64,000 bases of DNA from Proteles cristata cristata (Eukaryota > Chordata > Mammalia > Carnivora > Hyaenidae), in contig JAESUZ010002395.1 of assembly GCA_017311185.1 (NCBI GenBank), positions 310,001 to 374,000 of the forward strand, given 5' to 3'. Of this stretch, positions 1-11,037 are shown piece by piece. Positions within the stretch are counted from its first letter, which is position 1, and every line of letters starts with the position of its first letter. The translations under genes were made by a program, and so were the position numbers. The notes beneath the pieces were generated by a model. That model made no database searches. It saw only the letters and a program-made list of their open reading frames with translations, and had not been told where the DNA came from.

Positions 1-147
1 GGGAGACGGGCACCTTTTAGGATCTGTTTCACCTTCAGTGAGATCAAATTAAGGGATCACCTTGTGGGCCAAGAGGCAAGGTGGCAGGAAGAAGAGACCT
101 GAGTCGAGAAAGAGTGTTAACGGTATGATCATGCCTTATAAAATCAG
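1..147 (+). other. SEMA6A: SEMA6A intron, 3' end only
   Basis: The upstream part lies outside the window. The last bases before the exon (CCTTATAAAATCAG) contain few pyrimidines. No other feature is visible. Confidence 0.7.
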
Positions 148-288
148 GTGCAGCTACGACGGGGTAGAGGACAAGAGGATTATGGGCATGCAGCTGGACA
201 AAGCCAGCAGCTCTCTGTACGTTGCATTCTCCACCTGTGTGATAAAGCTTCCCCTGGGCCGCTGCGAACGACACGGGAAGTGTAAAAA
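148..288 (+). CDS. SEMA6A: SEMA6A internal exon: end of sema domain and start of PSI domain
   Basis: This exon encodes about 47 residues of semaphorin 6A, a transmembrane guidance cue that binds plexin-A2 and plexin-A4 and also signals in reverse. Visible motifs are CSYDGVEDKRIMGMQLD, SSSLYVAFSTCVIK and PLGRCERHGKCKK. The first two close the beta-propeller of the extracellular sema domain and the last opens the cysteine-rich PSI domain. The first base completes a split lysine codon (phase 2) after an AG at 146-147, and the exon ends in phase 2 before GTACGT at 289. The length of 141 nt is a multiple of three. The acceptor has a poor pyrimidine tract, so the start is inferred from the homologous cysteine and the phase. 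Compared with the human protein as I recall it, differences are conservative (such as Lys for Arg and Leu for Val). Roughly residues 476-523 of a protein of about 1030. Confidence 0.93.
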
Positions 289-376
289 GTACGTACTTTG
301 CCTCACAGACCATGAGAGTCCACGGTGGTGCTTAGAGGGGAGTCCAGGGTAGCTCATGGTCATCTTTCTCCTGCAG
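289..376 (+). other. SEMA6A: SEMA6A 88-nt intron
   Basis: An intron of only 88 nt lies between the sema-end and PSI exons, with donor GTACGT and acceptor TCCTGCAG. If retained it would introduce an in-frame TAG about 45 nt in. This is close to the lower size range of mammalian introns. Confidence 0.9.
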
Positions 377-457
377 AACCTGTATCGCCTCCAGAGACCC
401 ATACTGCGGGTGGGTAAAGGAAGGAGGTTCCTGTGCCCATCTGTCACCCAGTAGCAG
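377..457 (+). CDS. SEMA6A: SEMA6A internal exon: PSI domain core
   Basis: The exon encodes the core of the PSI (plexin-semaphorin-integrin) domain, a small disulfide-bonded module that sits under the sema propeller and orients it. The hallmark ASRDPYCGW is visible, followed by a Gly-Gly-Ser-Cys stretch and LSPSS. Three cysteines lie here and pair with those of the flanking exons. The first base completes the split lysine codon from the exon ending at 288, after a strong acceptor (CTTTCTCCTGCAG). The exon ends in phase 2 before GTAAGG. It is 81 nt and lies only 88 nt downstream of the previous exon. The serine before the fourth cysteine differs from alanine in the human protein as I remember it. 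Identification is firm. Confidence 0.95.
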
Positions 458-1600
458 GTAAGGAACCAAAGGCGTGGAAGAGCATAAAGTGGCCCCCAGC
501 CGCCGGGCTTTCTAGATGTACGATTACCTGTGCTCTCACACACTGCTGTCATTCAGCCTTCTGTGCACAGATCTCATCAGTGGGACTGCCGGCCAGTCCT
601 CCTTCCTCTTCCCATTTCATGGAACACCCCACCATCACATGTGGCAGATCTCCAATTGATTAATCACCCATCCTGAGATTGATTAAAAACACAGAGTAAA
701 GAAACACTGCGGGCTTCTGAGTATTCCCTGGAGAGTGGGACAAGAAGGCACATGCCTTGATCACTGCAGTGTAAGAACAGCAGCGGAGAAAAGAGGCAAT
801 AGGGTACCAATTAGATTAGTGCTGCGGTCTGCCCAGCCACAGCAAACCTGGCTCCTCTAATTGACCATGCAGGGCCAAGAAGAGCTCACAGAGCATTTGT
901 TAACCGATGCATTTGTACTGCAAGTATGGTGTATGCATCCAATAAACCATTCTCCTGCACTGAAGAACAGTTGACCCTATTACTCGTTAAGGAGTCAATC
1001 AATTCTTGGCAGTTCTCCAACAGATCAGCTAGATTGGGCCAGTCTATCATGCCTGTGATTTGGGTGCTTAAAATTGTCACCCTGGTTTTAAGTGCTTAGA
1101 TGGCATTAGTTAAAGGTTTCTTTCCGTTATTTTAGTGGATGTGAAATCCGGTGCACATCTTTGACAAGTTATGGCAACTCGAGGAAGGTGCCATATGGTA
1201 GGACAGTTCCGTCTTCGCCACTCCGTCAAGTCCCCCAGGCCTTCGTGGCACTCTGGGCCTCCTCTCCTAGCTCAGAATAGCTAGACAGACAGGAGGGCAC
1301 ATCTGATGACCACCACATGCGAAATCTGAGGCAAAGCATTCCAACAAGCGGAGCTAGTGATAATTGTGAAGCCTGGCCTGGAAATCTAACGCAAACGGTT
1401 GACTATGTATCACTAGATCAGCTCCACAAGTAGCAATACTGACATACTAGAACTTTCTATCTTTTCATGGGGACCCTCAAAGTGAAGGAGAAGAGATCTC
1501 AAAGCACAAGGAAGGAAGCTAAGAAATGACCTATCTCCTTTCTAGGTTCAAGGTGTGACCAAAGGTAGTAAGACTGACTAAAAAATCATTTTTAAGTCAT

Positions 1601-1803
1601 GGGCACCTGGGTGGCTTAGTCAGTTTAGCCTCTGACTCTTGATTCAGCTCAAGTCATGGTCTCACGGTTCATGAGATTGAGCCCCCATGTCAGGCTCCAG
1701 GATGGGCATGGAGCCTACTCATTCTCTCCTCTCTCTCCCCCCCTCCCCCCGCCCCTCTGCTCACGTGTGCTCTCTCTGTCTCCAAACAAACTTTAAAAAA
1801 TAT
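1601..1803 (+). repeat. Felid-type tRNA-Lys SINE (SINEC)
   Basis: Starts GGGCACCTGGGTGGC, then a tRNA-like body, a CT-rich middle and an A-rich end. An imperfect target-site repeat (AAATCATTTTT) flanks it. Moderately diverged. Confidence 0.85.
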
Positions 1804-1847
1804 CATTTTTGTCAACATGTGAATTCCAAATTGTTCCCTTAAGGATA

Positions 1848-1902
1848 TATATAAATATATATAAATATCTTTATATTTAAGCATACACACACACACACAC
1901 AC
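1848..1902. repeat. AT-rich and (CA)n simple repeat
   Basis: TATATATAAA units are followed by about nine CA units (1884-1902), directly 3' of a SINE. Confidence 0.9.
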
Positions 1903-2878
1903 CTGCTTAAAACATGGTAGGACTCTCCTTGAAAAGTGGCCTTCAGGGACTGATGAATGCTGGCTTTCACTACCACTGAAAATCTTTATCCTTTGAATAT
2001 GAATTTGATTTTTAACATAGAAAAAAAGACTGGAAAACAAACATGGTGAATTATTAGATCAAGGTGTGACTTTCAAGACAGTTTCCGTATATGGTCCATA
2101 AAATAAACTCTAAAGACAGCTGCAGAACAGAGTTTCAGTCATGTTGTGAGAAGCGGTACAGAGTTCTCCCCAAACAGACACTTCTCCCCTGGACAATTCC
2201 AGTGTGCTTATTTTAAAAATCAGATTATATATATTAAGTTTGGTCTAGTTATATAACTCGTACAGCCCAATGGTGACCAAGCAGACTTGAAACAAAAGTG
2301 AGCATGAAGGTAATACTCCAGAATCACAGGGCCACAGGGTCTCAGGTGGTCTCAGTGAAATGCACCACCATGTCCCATCCCCTCAAGGGAGCTCTGTACC
2401 CACCAGCCATTTGTTCCTTTGAACACTTTCTTATATAGGCTATTTCTGGGCAAGGAAATAAAGGTCCAGGAAGGTGGTGCTGGGGTCAAAGAAAAAGTAG
2501 AGAGGAAAGGATTTTCTTTTTCTTTTTTTCTCTCTATAGACTTCTATATCACTTAAAAAGAGTTATGTTGACATTTAAACTTCTTAAACATTTAAGAAAT
2601 GCTCAATCTGTAAAAGAAGGATATAAATAATCCGCAAACTAAATAACTCCCTGAATAATAATGGAATTAACTGCTTAAACCGTGGAGAGTCACAGAAGAC
2701 TCATTTCTGTAAACTTCAAAGACAAATTTTCAAGCTGTTATCTACTTCTGGTTTTTGCACCTGCCATTCAAGTTATCAAACTGTGTTGGTTTCTTTAGTG
2801 AAACTTCAGACAACGTTCTGGTGTAACAACTCACGATATTGAATTTGTTTCTCCCCCCCCCTTTTTTTTTTATTAAAG

Positions 2879-2937
2879 ACTGACTTTTGAACAGGACATA
2901 GAACGTGGCAACACAGATGGCCTCGGAGACTGTCACA
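2879..2937 (+). CDS. SEMA6A: SEMA6A internal exon: PSI end and linker
   Basis: The exon encodes LTFEQDIERGNTDGLGDCH, which matches semaphorin 6A just after the PSI core. The first A completes the split arginine codon left by the exon ending at 457. The last A begins the asparagine codon that the next exon completes. It therefore enters in phase 2 and leaves in phase 1, the only asymmetric exon in this part of the gene, so skipping it would shift the frame. The acceptor follows an unusual run of nine C and ten T bases and then ATTAAAG. The donor, GTAAGTAAA, is near consensus. The cysteine is the last of the PSI disulfide set. Confidence 0.94.
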
Positions 2938-5296
2938 GTAAGTAAAGCTTTTTATCCATCCTCGTCTTTGTGCAAAGACCCTTTTATCGGACGGCCTAGA
3001 AATGTCGCCCCACATGTGGACCTAGTGAGGCTGGCACTAAACCATGCATAAGTAACAGAAATCATCTTCTAAGTATCAAATCAAGGAAACAGCATGTTTT
3101 GAAGCCAGTGTTGTCGATGCTGTTGCTATAAATGCTGGCACCTATTCCATTGTCACAAGGCTGTGGAACAAGTTCACTCCAGAGAATAGTAATTATAGCA
3201 GAGCAGTATGTTAGATCAACATTTCCATTAAAAAACTAGTTTAAAAAATCATTAAAAAAAACATGTTTTTACCCAGTAATTTTTTAGCCAAATAATAAAA
3301 AGATTGATTGCTATGCTTTCGCTTTTTAATTGAATGGGAGTGTTTTGAATGTATCGACTAATAAAAGTAATTATTTTTCTAATTAGATTTATGTGTGTTA
3401 CCATTCACAGTAGAGAAAATTTTCAGAAAGAACCCACTCAAGTACAGGGGGACTCAAAATAACCTTTTTATCAGAATTCACCTTTTATGTTTACCTCAGA
3501 GTTCATTTCCAAAGTTATTAAATGGTAACATTTTAGTTGGAACTTCGTATAAAAGGTCCTGGTCAATCGTCTGCCCAGTTGTCCTAATGATCTGATTAAA
3601 TATGAATATTCTCCTGAATATGTTTATTCATGCTAATTTACAGAAGAATGCCATTCTCTTGGAAAATGTTTAGTTCGCAGTGTTTTAAATATGCTGTATG
3701 ATGAATTCTGGGAAGCCTGCATTCAAAATGGCACCCAAAAATGGCTCCTAAGGGAATGAACCAGGATTACTCTGATATAGTGAACATCAGAGATGAAACG
3801 CTAATCTTTGAGCCATGAGTACTGAAATTCTGACTCTAAGGTACCATTCAACTCTCTCCCTTATCTCGTTTTGGAGATCAAACATAATCAAATAAAGAGG
3901 GCTATGGGCAGCCTCATCTCCAAATCTTTTGTATTTATTTTGTTTGCAAATATTCTATGCTGGCAAAAGCGTCTTCCTATGTCTTCAAACACAAAATATT
4001 TATGAGTTCAGAAATCAACATGGGGGACAGTGGCATCACCAAAACACCTCTGTTTCTTGTGTGAAGTGAGACAGTTGGAGGTTTGATCAGTGGGTCTTAA
4101 TCACGTTGGTGCCTTATGGCTCCATTTTCAGGGAAATAAGTTTTGGGTTGTGCATGTGTCTATGCGAGCAAACTTAAATTAGCTGACTTCAGTGAATAAT
4201 TTGCTTCATATTTTTAGGATTTGGTGGTATGGGCATCTGTAGAAAATAGGGGTGTGAACTGAGACTGAATAACTAAACACGTGAAAAATGTGAAAATGGA
4301 TGTTACTGTCTCCATCACGTGTCCACAACACCAGTAGGGCTCACACCACATGTGTTTTAAGGCCCAGGAACCTACCGAAGCCTCTCTATCTAACATGGGG
4401 GAGACCTTCAGGCCAAAACCAGGGATTTGCTCTTCAATCTCAGTGGTCAAGCCTCCGTGTTTTCATGTGCTTCCTGACCTAGAACTCTACTCACACTGTG
4501 ACACTTAGGGTGCTAGCTTAGGTCAGAAGGTGCACCTGACCTTCTGCTGCGTTTTCTAGTGGCTTCTCTGCTCTCTATGCTCCTGCTGGAGCAGGACCTA
4601 TTTCTGTGAGACATATCTATTCACACAGAGGCATGCAGAGGGTTCAGATGATTGGTGCACAGTGACTCTTGAACAGGATTTTAAGGGGAAATGAGGAAAT
4701 CATGAAGAGTCGGTGTCAGAGGCTGAGTAGCAAGCAAGCTAACTGAACTGGTGATCTGACCCAGACACACAGCACCCACATGTGTGTGCGTAGCCTATAC
4801 GTGTGTGTGAGTATTTTTATGTTTTTAATTTCCCAATGAAAACCTCTGCTGAGTTCAGAACATTGTGATATTGGACAGTTCCTCACAGCATGGTCGAGAG
4901 GATGAAATGAGAGAGAATGTACAGAAAACAGTATTTTGCAAGCATGGTCCAGATGTCACTTATTTTGCCCACATACACACCCCTCTGTACAGAGTAAGGG
5001 GCATAGAATGTCAATTCCCAGTGCTTCTTCTAACTCATGCTTTTTCTTTGAGTCTTGGCAACAAAGGCAGTGACTTTGAGGAAACTCGCTTGGGAAAGAG
5101 ATAGGAGAGGATAAAATCGGACCCAGTACAAAGTGTCTTGTATTACAAGCAGAAATGAAAATGAAAAAGCGCTTACTTAGTATCGGGGATCATATGTTAG
5201 CATAATTCTGTATTAGCTCATTCCTACTTACGATGTAAGTGACGCTAAGCGGAGTGTTAAACGTTAAGTAACCTTCTCCTTCCTTTTGTCTTCCAG
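2938..5296 (+). other. SEMA6A: SEMA6A intron, repeat-poor
   Basis: 2.4 kb of AT-rich, apparently single-copy DNA with no SINE or recognised ancient repeat. TAAT-type motifs and AATAAA are common at about 3230-3420. It precedes the alternatively spliced microexon pair. Confidence 0.85.
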
Positions 5297-5317
5297 ATTC
5301 CTTCGTGGCCCTGAATG
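5297..5317 (+). CDS. SEMA6A: SEMA6A 21-nt microexon in the juxtamembrane stalk
   Basis: This very short exon encodes the end of a split Asn codon and then Ser-Phe-Val-Ala-Leu-Asn, plus one base of the next codon. The string NSFVALN is present in semaphorin 6A at this point. The acceptor has a strong pyrimidine tract (CCTTTTGTCTTCCAG) and the donor is GTAAGG. It enters and leaves in phase 1, so it can be included or skipped without breaking the frame. It was found by tracing the split codon from the exon ending at 2937. Its product is part of the extracellular linker between PSI domain and membrane. Confidence 0.92.
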
Positions 5318-5453
5318 GTAAGGAAGATATTACTCATAATTTAATATCGATGGAAATCTATGTGGGGAAACCCTGTTTCACTAATCCTCTTGAGTATTTT
5401 CAAACCTTAGGTTTCTTTTTTAATTAATTTTTTTCCTCATTATTTTTTTATAG
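5318..5453 (+). other. SEMA6A: SEMA6A 136-nt intron between microexon and cassette exon
   Basis: The last 45 bases are strongly T-rich (5410-5450), ending in TATAG. This may be a binding platform for PTB-family or related splicing regulators; that role is inference. Confidence 0.85.
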
Positions 5454-5504
5454 ACATTTCAACTCCTCTTCCAGATCATGAAATGTCTTACAACACAGTA
5501 TATG
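5454..5504 (+). CDS. SEMA6A: SEMA6A 51-nt cassette exon (alternative stalk insert)
   Basis: The exon encodes 17 residues, DISTPLPDHEMSYNTVY, with the first Asp split across the junction and the following Gly completed by the next exon. It matches, with one difference, an insert that I recall from a longer human SEMA6A isoform. It begins after a long T-rich tract ending in TTTTTTTATAG and ends before GTCAGT, a weaker donor than those of its neighbours. It enters and leaves in phase 1, so inclusion or skipping is in frame. It lies 136 nt after the microexon. The insert lengthens the extracellular stalk and adds two tyrosines and two prolines. That it is alternatively spliced in this species is inferred from the human isoform and the weak donor. 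Confidence 0.85.
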
Positions 5505-6260
5505 GTCAGTTTATGGATTTTTTTTTTTTTTAATTTTAAGCCACTCATCCTGTGATAGTTTATAGTTTCCATCCCTAAACATCACGGACCAGATTCTTTG
5601 TTACTTCAGGGCCCCAATTCACTAAAATTATTTATTAATTTCACGATGCTTCCAAAATCACTCTATGAGAGACAATTGACATATGAGATCAGTTCCTACC
5701 TTTTTAATCCACATAACATGAAATCTGCCAACCTTAAGGAATTTGGTGAACATGTTTAATGAGTTCTTGAGGGAGAAGCAATTGCTTTCTGACACAAATT
5801 TATCCAAGATAAAACAACAGTGCTTGTAACTAACGGGCAGTAGCTCTTGGCTGGAATACCATTCCCTAAAATGCCGACTTTCAGGGCAGTACTGTCTGCA
5901 GGGGGAAAAAATCTAGAAGGCATGCAAATACCAGTAGGCAAACCTTTCCAGTATCATGTGGAAAATAGCCATCGAAATTTAAATTCACAAAGAGTATGAC
6001 TATTTAGACATATTTTCAGTGAGCATTCTTCAGAATGTATACAGAGAGGAGTGATGTAGGGGAAATGATGTGCAAGCAGGATTCCTCCCATTGTGTCTGC
6101 TGTGAAATACACAGACACTGTATTAAACAAAGCCATGAGGTTCATAAACAAAATATTCTGAGCCTTTTGGTAGAAGAATTGAAACGTAGCCGAGGTGCAC
6201 CACTGCCATTTCTCAGAGTTTCCCCAAATGTTTATGAGGATAAACCATTTGTGTGCTGTT

Positions 6261-6452
6261 TAAATGTTTATTTATTTTGAGAGAAAGAGAGCGAGTGTGA
6301 GTGGAGGAGAGATAGAGAGAGGAGAGTCCCCAGCAGGCTCTGTTTTGTCAGCACAGGGCCCTATGTGGGGCTCGATCTCACAAACTGAGATCATGGCCTG
6401 AGCTGAAATCAAAAGTCGGAGGCCTAACCGACTAAGCCACCCGGGTGCCTCC
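6261..6452 (-). repeat. SINEC copy
   Basis: Reverse orientation, ending in CCACCCGGGTGCCTCC. Short direct repeats (TGTGCTGTTT and TGTGCTTTGT) flank it. Lies in a SEMA6A intron, antisense to the gene. Confidence 0.85.
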
Positions 6453-7534
6453 ATGTGCTTTGTAAATATAATACGAAAAACACATGTGATGGAACATTTA
6501 AGCTTTGCATTCTAATGGGGACTAAGAATTACATAGATGTGCATTTTATAGCTTCTGTGTTAAAAGTATGTCATAGTAACAGTTCTAGAATGGTCTTTGT
6601 AGAGGTAGGTAACAAAGGAAGGGGAAAAAAGGAAAGAAGAGAGAGCAAGGCAGGTTTAGGATTCGAAGAAATAGTTCAAGATGACGACAAACGTGTTTAA
6701 TAGTGCTACGTCAACTCTTCCTCCCTGTGTCTAATTGGCGTAAATAAAAAGCCCCTTGGAAAGTACTAAAGACTTTGCAGTCCTAAATGAGCTGTGCAGG
6801 TATGGAAAACGATGCCTGGTTTCTCCTGCCCGTCCCCCTGGTGGAGGGAGGCAGTGTGGAGCACAAGTCCTTTAGCGTTTTCTCATCTGTGACCCACACC
6901 AGAATACTGAACACCAGCGATAAAGAAAATTCCTCTGGAGGCCGATGTCGTCTAGCATAGCTCGCCCGTCAGAAAGAGAATCCACTTAGCATCTACTCTC
7001 CTCCAATATCATACTCTGCAATCATTTTCTATAATTGAATAATCCTTATCAGATATTGAGAAATTCAGGTCTGAAGTCTAATTGAACCAGCAACCTCCCT
7101 AGCATTCATCAATTGGACTAAGACCAATTATAACTCCCAGGTAATTTCTCATACAGAAAGAATAATTAAACCACGGGATGCGTTTTTATGAACAAAAATC
7201 ACTCTCCAATCTATGGATCTCTCTTATTTCCCTTACAAAGGGAAAGGAACTTATTAATTCCTCCATATTAACATTTTAAGGGATGTCTGTTCACCCTCAG
7301 CTCTTGATCAGTGGCTTCTGTTATGAAACTAAAGAAGACTTGGACTTTTCCTTTCAACTAATAATTCTGTCCGTTTTAGGCTAATCCTGCCCAATGTTAA
7401 ATGGTTAGATGATTGACCGCCAAGATGAGAACTCATCCAGACAGTACTTATAAAAATACAGAGACTTTCTTTTCACAAACTATTGCAAGAAATGCTTATT
7501 TTGCAGTTAGAAAACCTAGAACAGATTTAATTAA

Positions 7535-7640
7535 TTCACTCAGCAAATATGTGTTGAGTGCCTACTAGGGTGTCAGGCACTACTAGACTAGGCACTACTT
7601 TGATTTCTACCATCAAAGGAAGGACCAAATTGTTTTTTTA
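7535..7640 (-). repeat. L2 3'-end fragment
   Basis: TTCACTCAGCAAATATGTGT followed by GAGTGCCTACTAGGGTGTCA is the reverse of the L2 end (TCAATAAATATTTGTTGAATG type). Confidence 0.55.
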
Positions 7641-8107
7641 TATACATGGATATAGATTAGGAAGGCAACCACCAAGTCCAAAATCACCCACTGTTTCAAG
7701 CTGTGTCCTCTGCATGTCCCCATAAAATGTTCAGTGGCTGAGTGTGGGTTCTAAAGAGAGCCACAAAACTCAAACTGCCTAACTCAGAAAAAGAAATCAT
7801 TACAATAAACCACACAAACTCTCTGCTTGGCAAAAGCTCTGTGCAACACCAGTTACATATGCGAGAACCCCTTTTTTTAGTGAATTGGACCCTATTTTCC
7901 TTCTCTCTCCCTTTCTTGCATTGATTTAACGTCTCTTATTTTGTGTCTAATTGGCTACAATCATTGTTCATAGGTTATAGTGGTTTGAAGAGTCTCTAAC
8001 TTCTGGAATCACAAAGACTTGTAGATATAGAGAAACAATATGATGCACATTAAAGTTAACTTCTAAAATTTATCTATTTCTTTATATATTATAAGAATAA
8101 TACATCA

Positions 8108-8222
8108 GGGGCACCTGGCCCACTCAGTCAGTACAGCATGCAACTCTTGATCCTCAGGGTCATGAGTTTGAGCCCAACATTGAATGGTGGAGATTATTAT
8201 TAAAAAAAAAAGAAAGAAAGAA
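8108..8222 (+). repeat. Truncated SINEC head with A/GA tail
   Basis: Only the tRNA-like head is present, followed directly by an A-rich (GAAA) tail. The CT-rich middle is missing. The direct repeat AAGAATAATACAT flanks both ends, so this is a complete insertion of a short SINE form. Confidence 0.75.
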
Positions 8223-9476
8223 AAAGAATAATACATTATAAGCTCCACTGTTTAAAATATGACCTTTAATAATGGATTAACAGGACAAAATAATACGTTC
8301 CAAATCTACTGACCTGTAATACCATGTCTATAAATGATTGCCTATTTTTGTAACACGATTTTGATCACAGAGCCTCTTAGTGACTGAATGCACAAAAATT
8401 ATGTAGACTGTGGAATCAGATTTTAAGAAGGAATATAAGGGATTTCCTTTTAACATATTTACGTTTAGAGAAGCAGCAATAATAATACCCCTCTCTGATT
8501 TCAAACTAAGGACTGCTGTTTAATGGTGTTTTCATAAGGCGGTTCTACAATTTTTGAGAATTTCTTTGACTGTGATTCACCAGTGACACGTGTTGCCTCT
8601 CCTCACACATAAGTTCAAAAGAATACAAACCTCATGCTGCTCAGTTTTTTTAATTTTGTGTACATCGGATGCATGGTTTCTCTAGATTTACATATAGAAA
8701 ATGGGGATGTGGTGGGTATTAGACTAACACTTCAGCAATAGGAAGGAGGTGATTTCTCACATTTGTGTAAAGCATTTTCCTACCTAACTGCCATCTGGTC
8801 CACATTAATTTCCTCTCATAGCCATAGCTTTCCATTACCAATGAGTTTTCCATGTATTTGCAGCATATGGTCCAGGAAATCTTTTGATGGAGAATGTGTC
8901 CCTTAGGCATATATTTCCCCTAGATTACCGTATTAAGAAATGTTCTCCCTAAACCATACTTAGGGCATTACCATAAAATTGCCCCTTGAACACAGTTAAA
9001 TTGAAAGTACTCAAAATGCATATCAATTCAGGTAAAAGAAATTCCTGCTACTTGGAGAAAAGGGTTGTTGTTCCACCCCCCACACCCCCCAACCTTCCAG
9101 CCTTTCTAACTCCCTACAAAGCAATGTCTAATTGTTTGCTTATGCTGGGTGCTGAGTTCTCTCTTAGGTTGGCCATATATTTTGTTAGAGCAGAGTAGAA
9201 TTCAAGAGTAGAAAACGGAGGTTACATTTTAGACCTCAGTATAAGTGAAAAAGAAATTCTGTATTTCGAAGTCCAGCTTAATTTCCCTACCTCTGTTCTC
9301 TTATCAGTACTGAGATATGAAACCCAGAAATGTAAAAAATAAATAAATAAGTCTAGAAGCAGGCATTCTTGAGTTTTAAATGAATATGTTCTTAACTGCT
9401 GCATATAAACCAGACTCTGTGCAACATAGCTGATGTCTGAAGCTGTGCAGAAGCCAAACAAACTATAGAGAAAGGG

Positions 9477-9692
9477 TTTTTTTTTTTTTTTTTTTTTTTA
9501 ATTTCTAGGAGAGAGAGAGAGACAGCGTGAGCAGGGGAGGGTCAGAGAGAGGGAGTCACAGACTGAAACAGGCTCCAGGCTCTGAGCTGGCAGTCAGCAC
9601 AGAGCCCGACGCGGGGCTCGAACCCGCGAACCGCGAGATCATGACCTAAGTGAAAGTCGGACGCTTAACCAACTAAGCCACCCAGGCGCCCC
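9477..9692 (-). repeat. Young SINEC copy with 23-base poly(T) end
   Basis: Near-consensus copy with CpG sites still intact in the tRNA-like part (GCCCGACGCGGGGCTCGAA). It is flanked by AGAGAAAGGGTTT-type direct repeats. The intact CpGs and clean tail indicate a recent insertion. Confidence 0.9.
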
Positions 9693-10704
9693 AGAGAAAG
9701 GGGTTTCTTAAATGTTACTCAAGTTCTGTGGTGGCATTTAAGAGTGGTGCTTCCAGAGAGATCATTGTAGCCTAGGTGAGCTACCTGGCTTCCCTGCTCC
9801 ATTCCTGCCATCTTTTGTACAAAACGTTGCCTGTCACGTGCAGTATTAAAGCCATCTGGGAATCCAACTTCTGATGCTAACTGTAAAAACAGAAGAATGC
9901 AGTGTACTGCTCATTCTCATCTTTCTGGTCAACAGTATTTTATTTAACACATATGCGGCGATCACAGCCCAAGGCTAGAGCCACCTGCGAATCCGCCCTA
10001 CCTTGTACCAGAGGCAGTGGTTACAAACTCGCAGTAGTTGCCTTGATAATCTTTTTTAAACCTTGTTCAAGAGGCTGCGATAGGGAAGACGGTTTCATAG
10101 ACTCTATTCAGAAATCACAGAGAAGTTAAGTTTTCTTTCTCACAGAGGACAGGTAGTGGGAGTTCTTTAAGGCCTCGTGAAGGTGCCACCTGTATTTAGC
10201 CTCGGGGCATCATAGAAGGAAAGCGTAGGAATGTGTTCACCGGAAATATCCAGAGTGTCTGCCCTAACTCCCAACCTGGCCACTCTTCTTCCACTGTTAT
10301 CCTGCAATAGGCTACTCTGGATCCCAAAAAGCTCTCCCTTTCTAATCTGAATCATGCCAGTTGCTGTGGCCTCAAGAACAACCTTTACGGGGCAGGAGTC
10401 ATGACACCATGGCTTTGCTGGAACAACAGAGAAAAGGCACAGCCATGGGAACATAGGGCGGCTGAAGCTGCCATCCCAGGGAGCCTTCAGAGAGGCAGGC
10501 GGTCACTTCTCTCAGAAACAGGAAGTCTGTGAGGTTGAGTTGAAGCTGGAAACCAGACACACACTGTGAGAAAGAAAGGCTCAGGACAGCATGCTGTTTG
10601 TAACACTGCCATACACCTGCCCTGTGAGTCACGAACGGTGTTCCCCAGAGCGGACCCATGCCGCCTTTCCCAGTGCTGAGGGAAGACCAGAGCCGGACAC
10701 TAGG

Positions 10705-10890
10705 ATTTCCTGAGCGTGTACTGTGTGCCAGACACTGCCAGGTGCTTCACTACTGTGTCACTTCCACCCTCTCAATGCAGGGAGGGAAGCGACATCATGC
10801 CCGTTTCACGCACACGGAAATGAAGACCCAGAGAGACTGAGGGAGTCTCCCGGGCTCACCCAGCAAGAATCCCAGATAGGATCTAGCAGC
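10705..10890 (+). repeat. MIR element
   Basis: MIR features are present in order: GTACTGTGTGCCAGACACT, GGTGCTTCAC, GAAATGAAGACCCAGAGAGA and a CTCACCCAGCAAG core. Ancient mammalian tRNA-derived SINE, lying just upstream of the stalk exon. Confidence 0.8.
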
Positions 10891-11037
10891 CAGGGCAGGG
10901 GGTCTCCTGCTGAACCCCCACCCCTCAAGCCTGTTCCTTCTCGGGCCGCCTCCCCTCAGTCTTACGGCCGGCCGGCACCCAGAGAATGCGGGGGTCTCTG
11001 GTGACGCGCTCCCTAACTGTATTTGTGATGAAAACAG

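Larger units (their letters stand above)
458..2878 (+). other. SEMA6A: SEMA6A intron
   Basis: 2.4 kb. Bases 458-1600 carry nothing that I recognise. A SINE lies at 1601-1803 and an AT/CA simple repeat at 1848-1902. The 3' end is a C9T10 homopolymer tract. The small open frames here have no recognisable coding content. Confidence 0.85.
5505..11037 (+). other. SEMA6A: SEMA6A intron
   Basis: 5.5 kb. It contains SINEs at 6261-6452, 8108-8222 and 9477-9692, an L2-like piece near 7535-7640 and a MIR at about 10705-10890. Bases 7000-7160 form a repeat-free AT-rich block with several ATTGA/CAATT motifs. The rest shows no recognisable feature. Confidence 0.85.

Noticed and set aside
5318..5453. Possibility that 5297-5504 is a single longer exon
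   Set aside because: The intervening 136 bases carry a good donor (GTAAGG) and acceptor, and read-through would give TAA stops in the SEMA6A frame.
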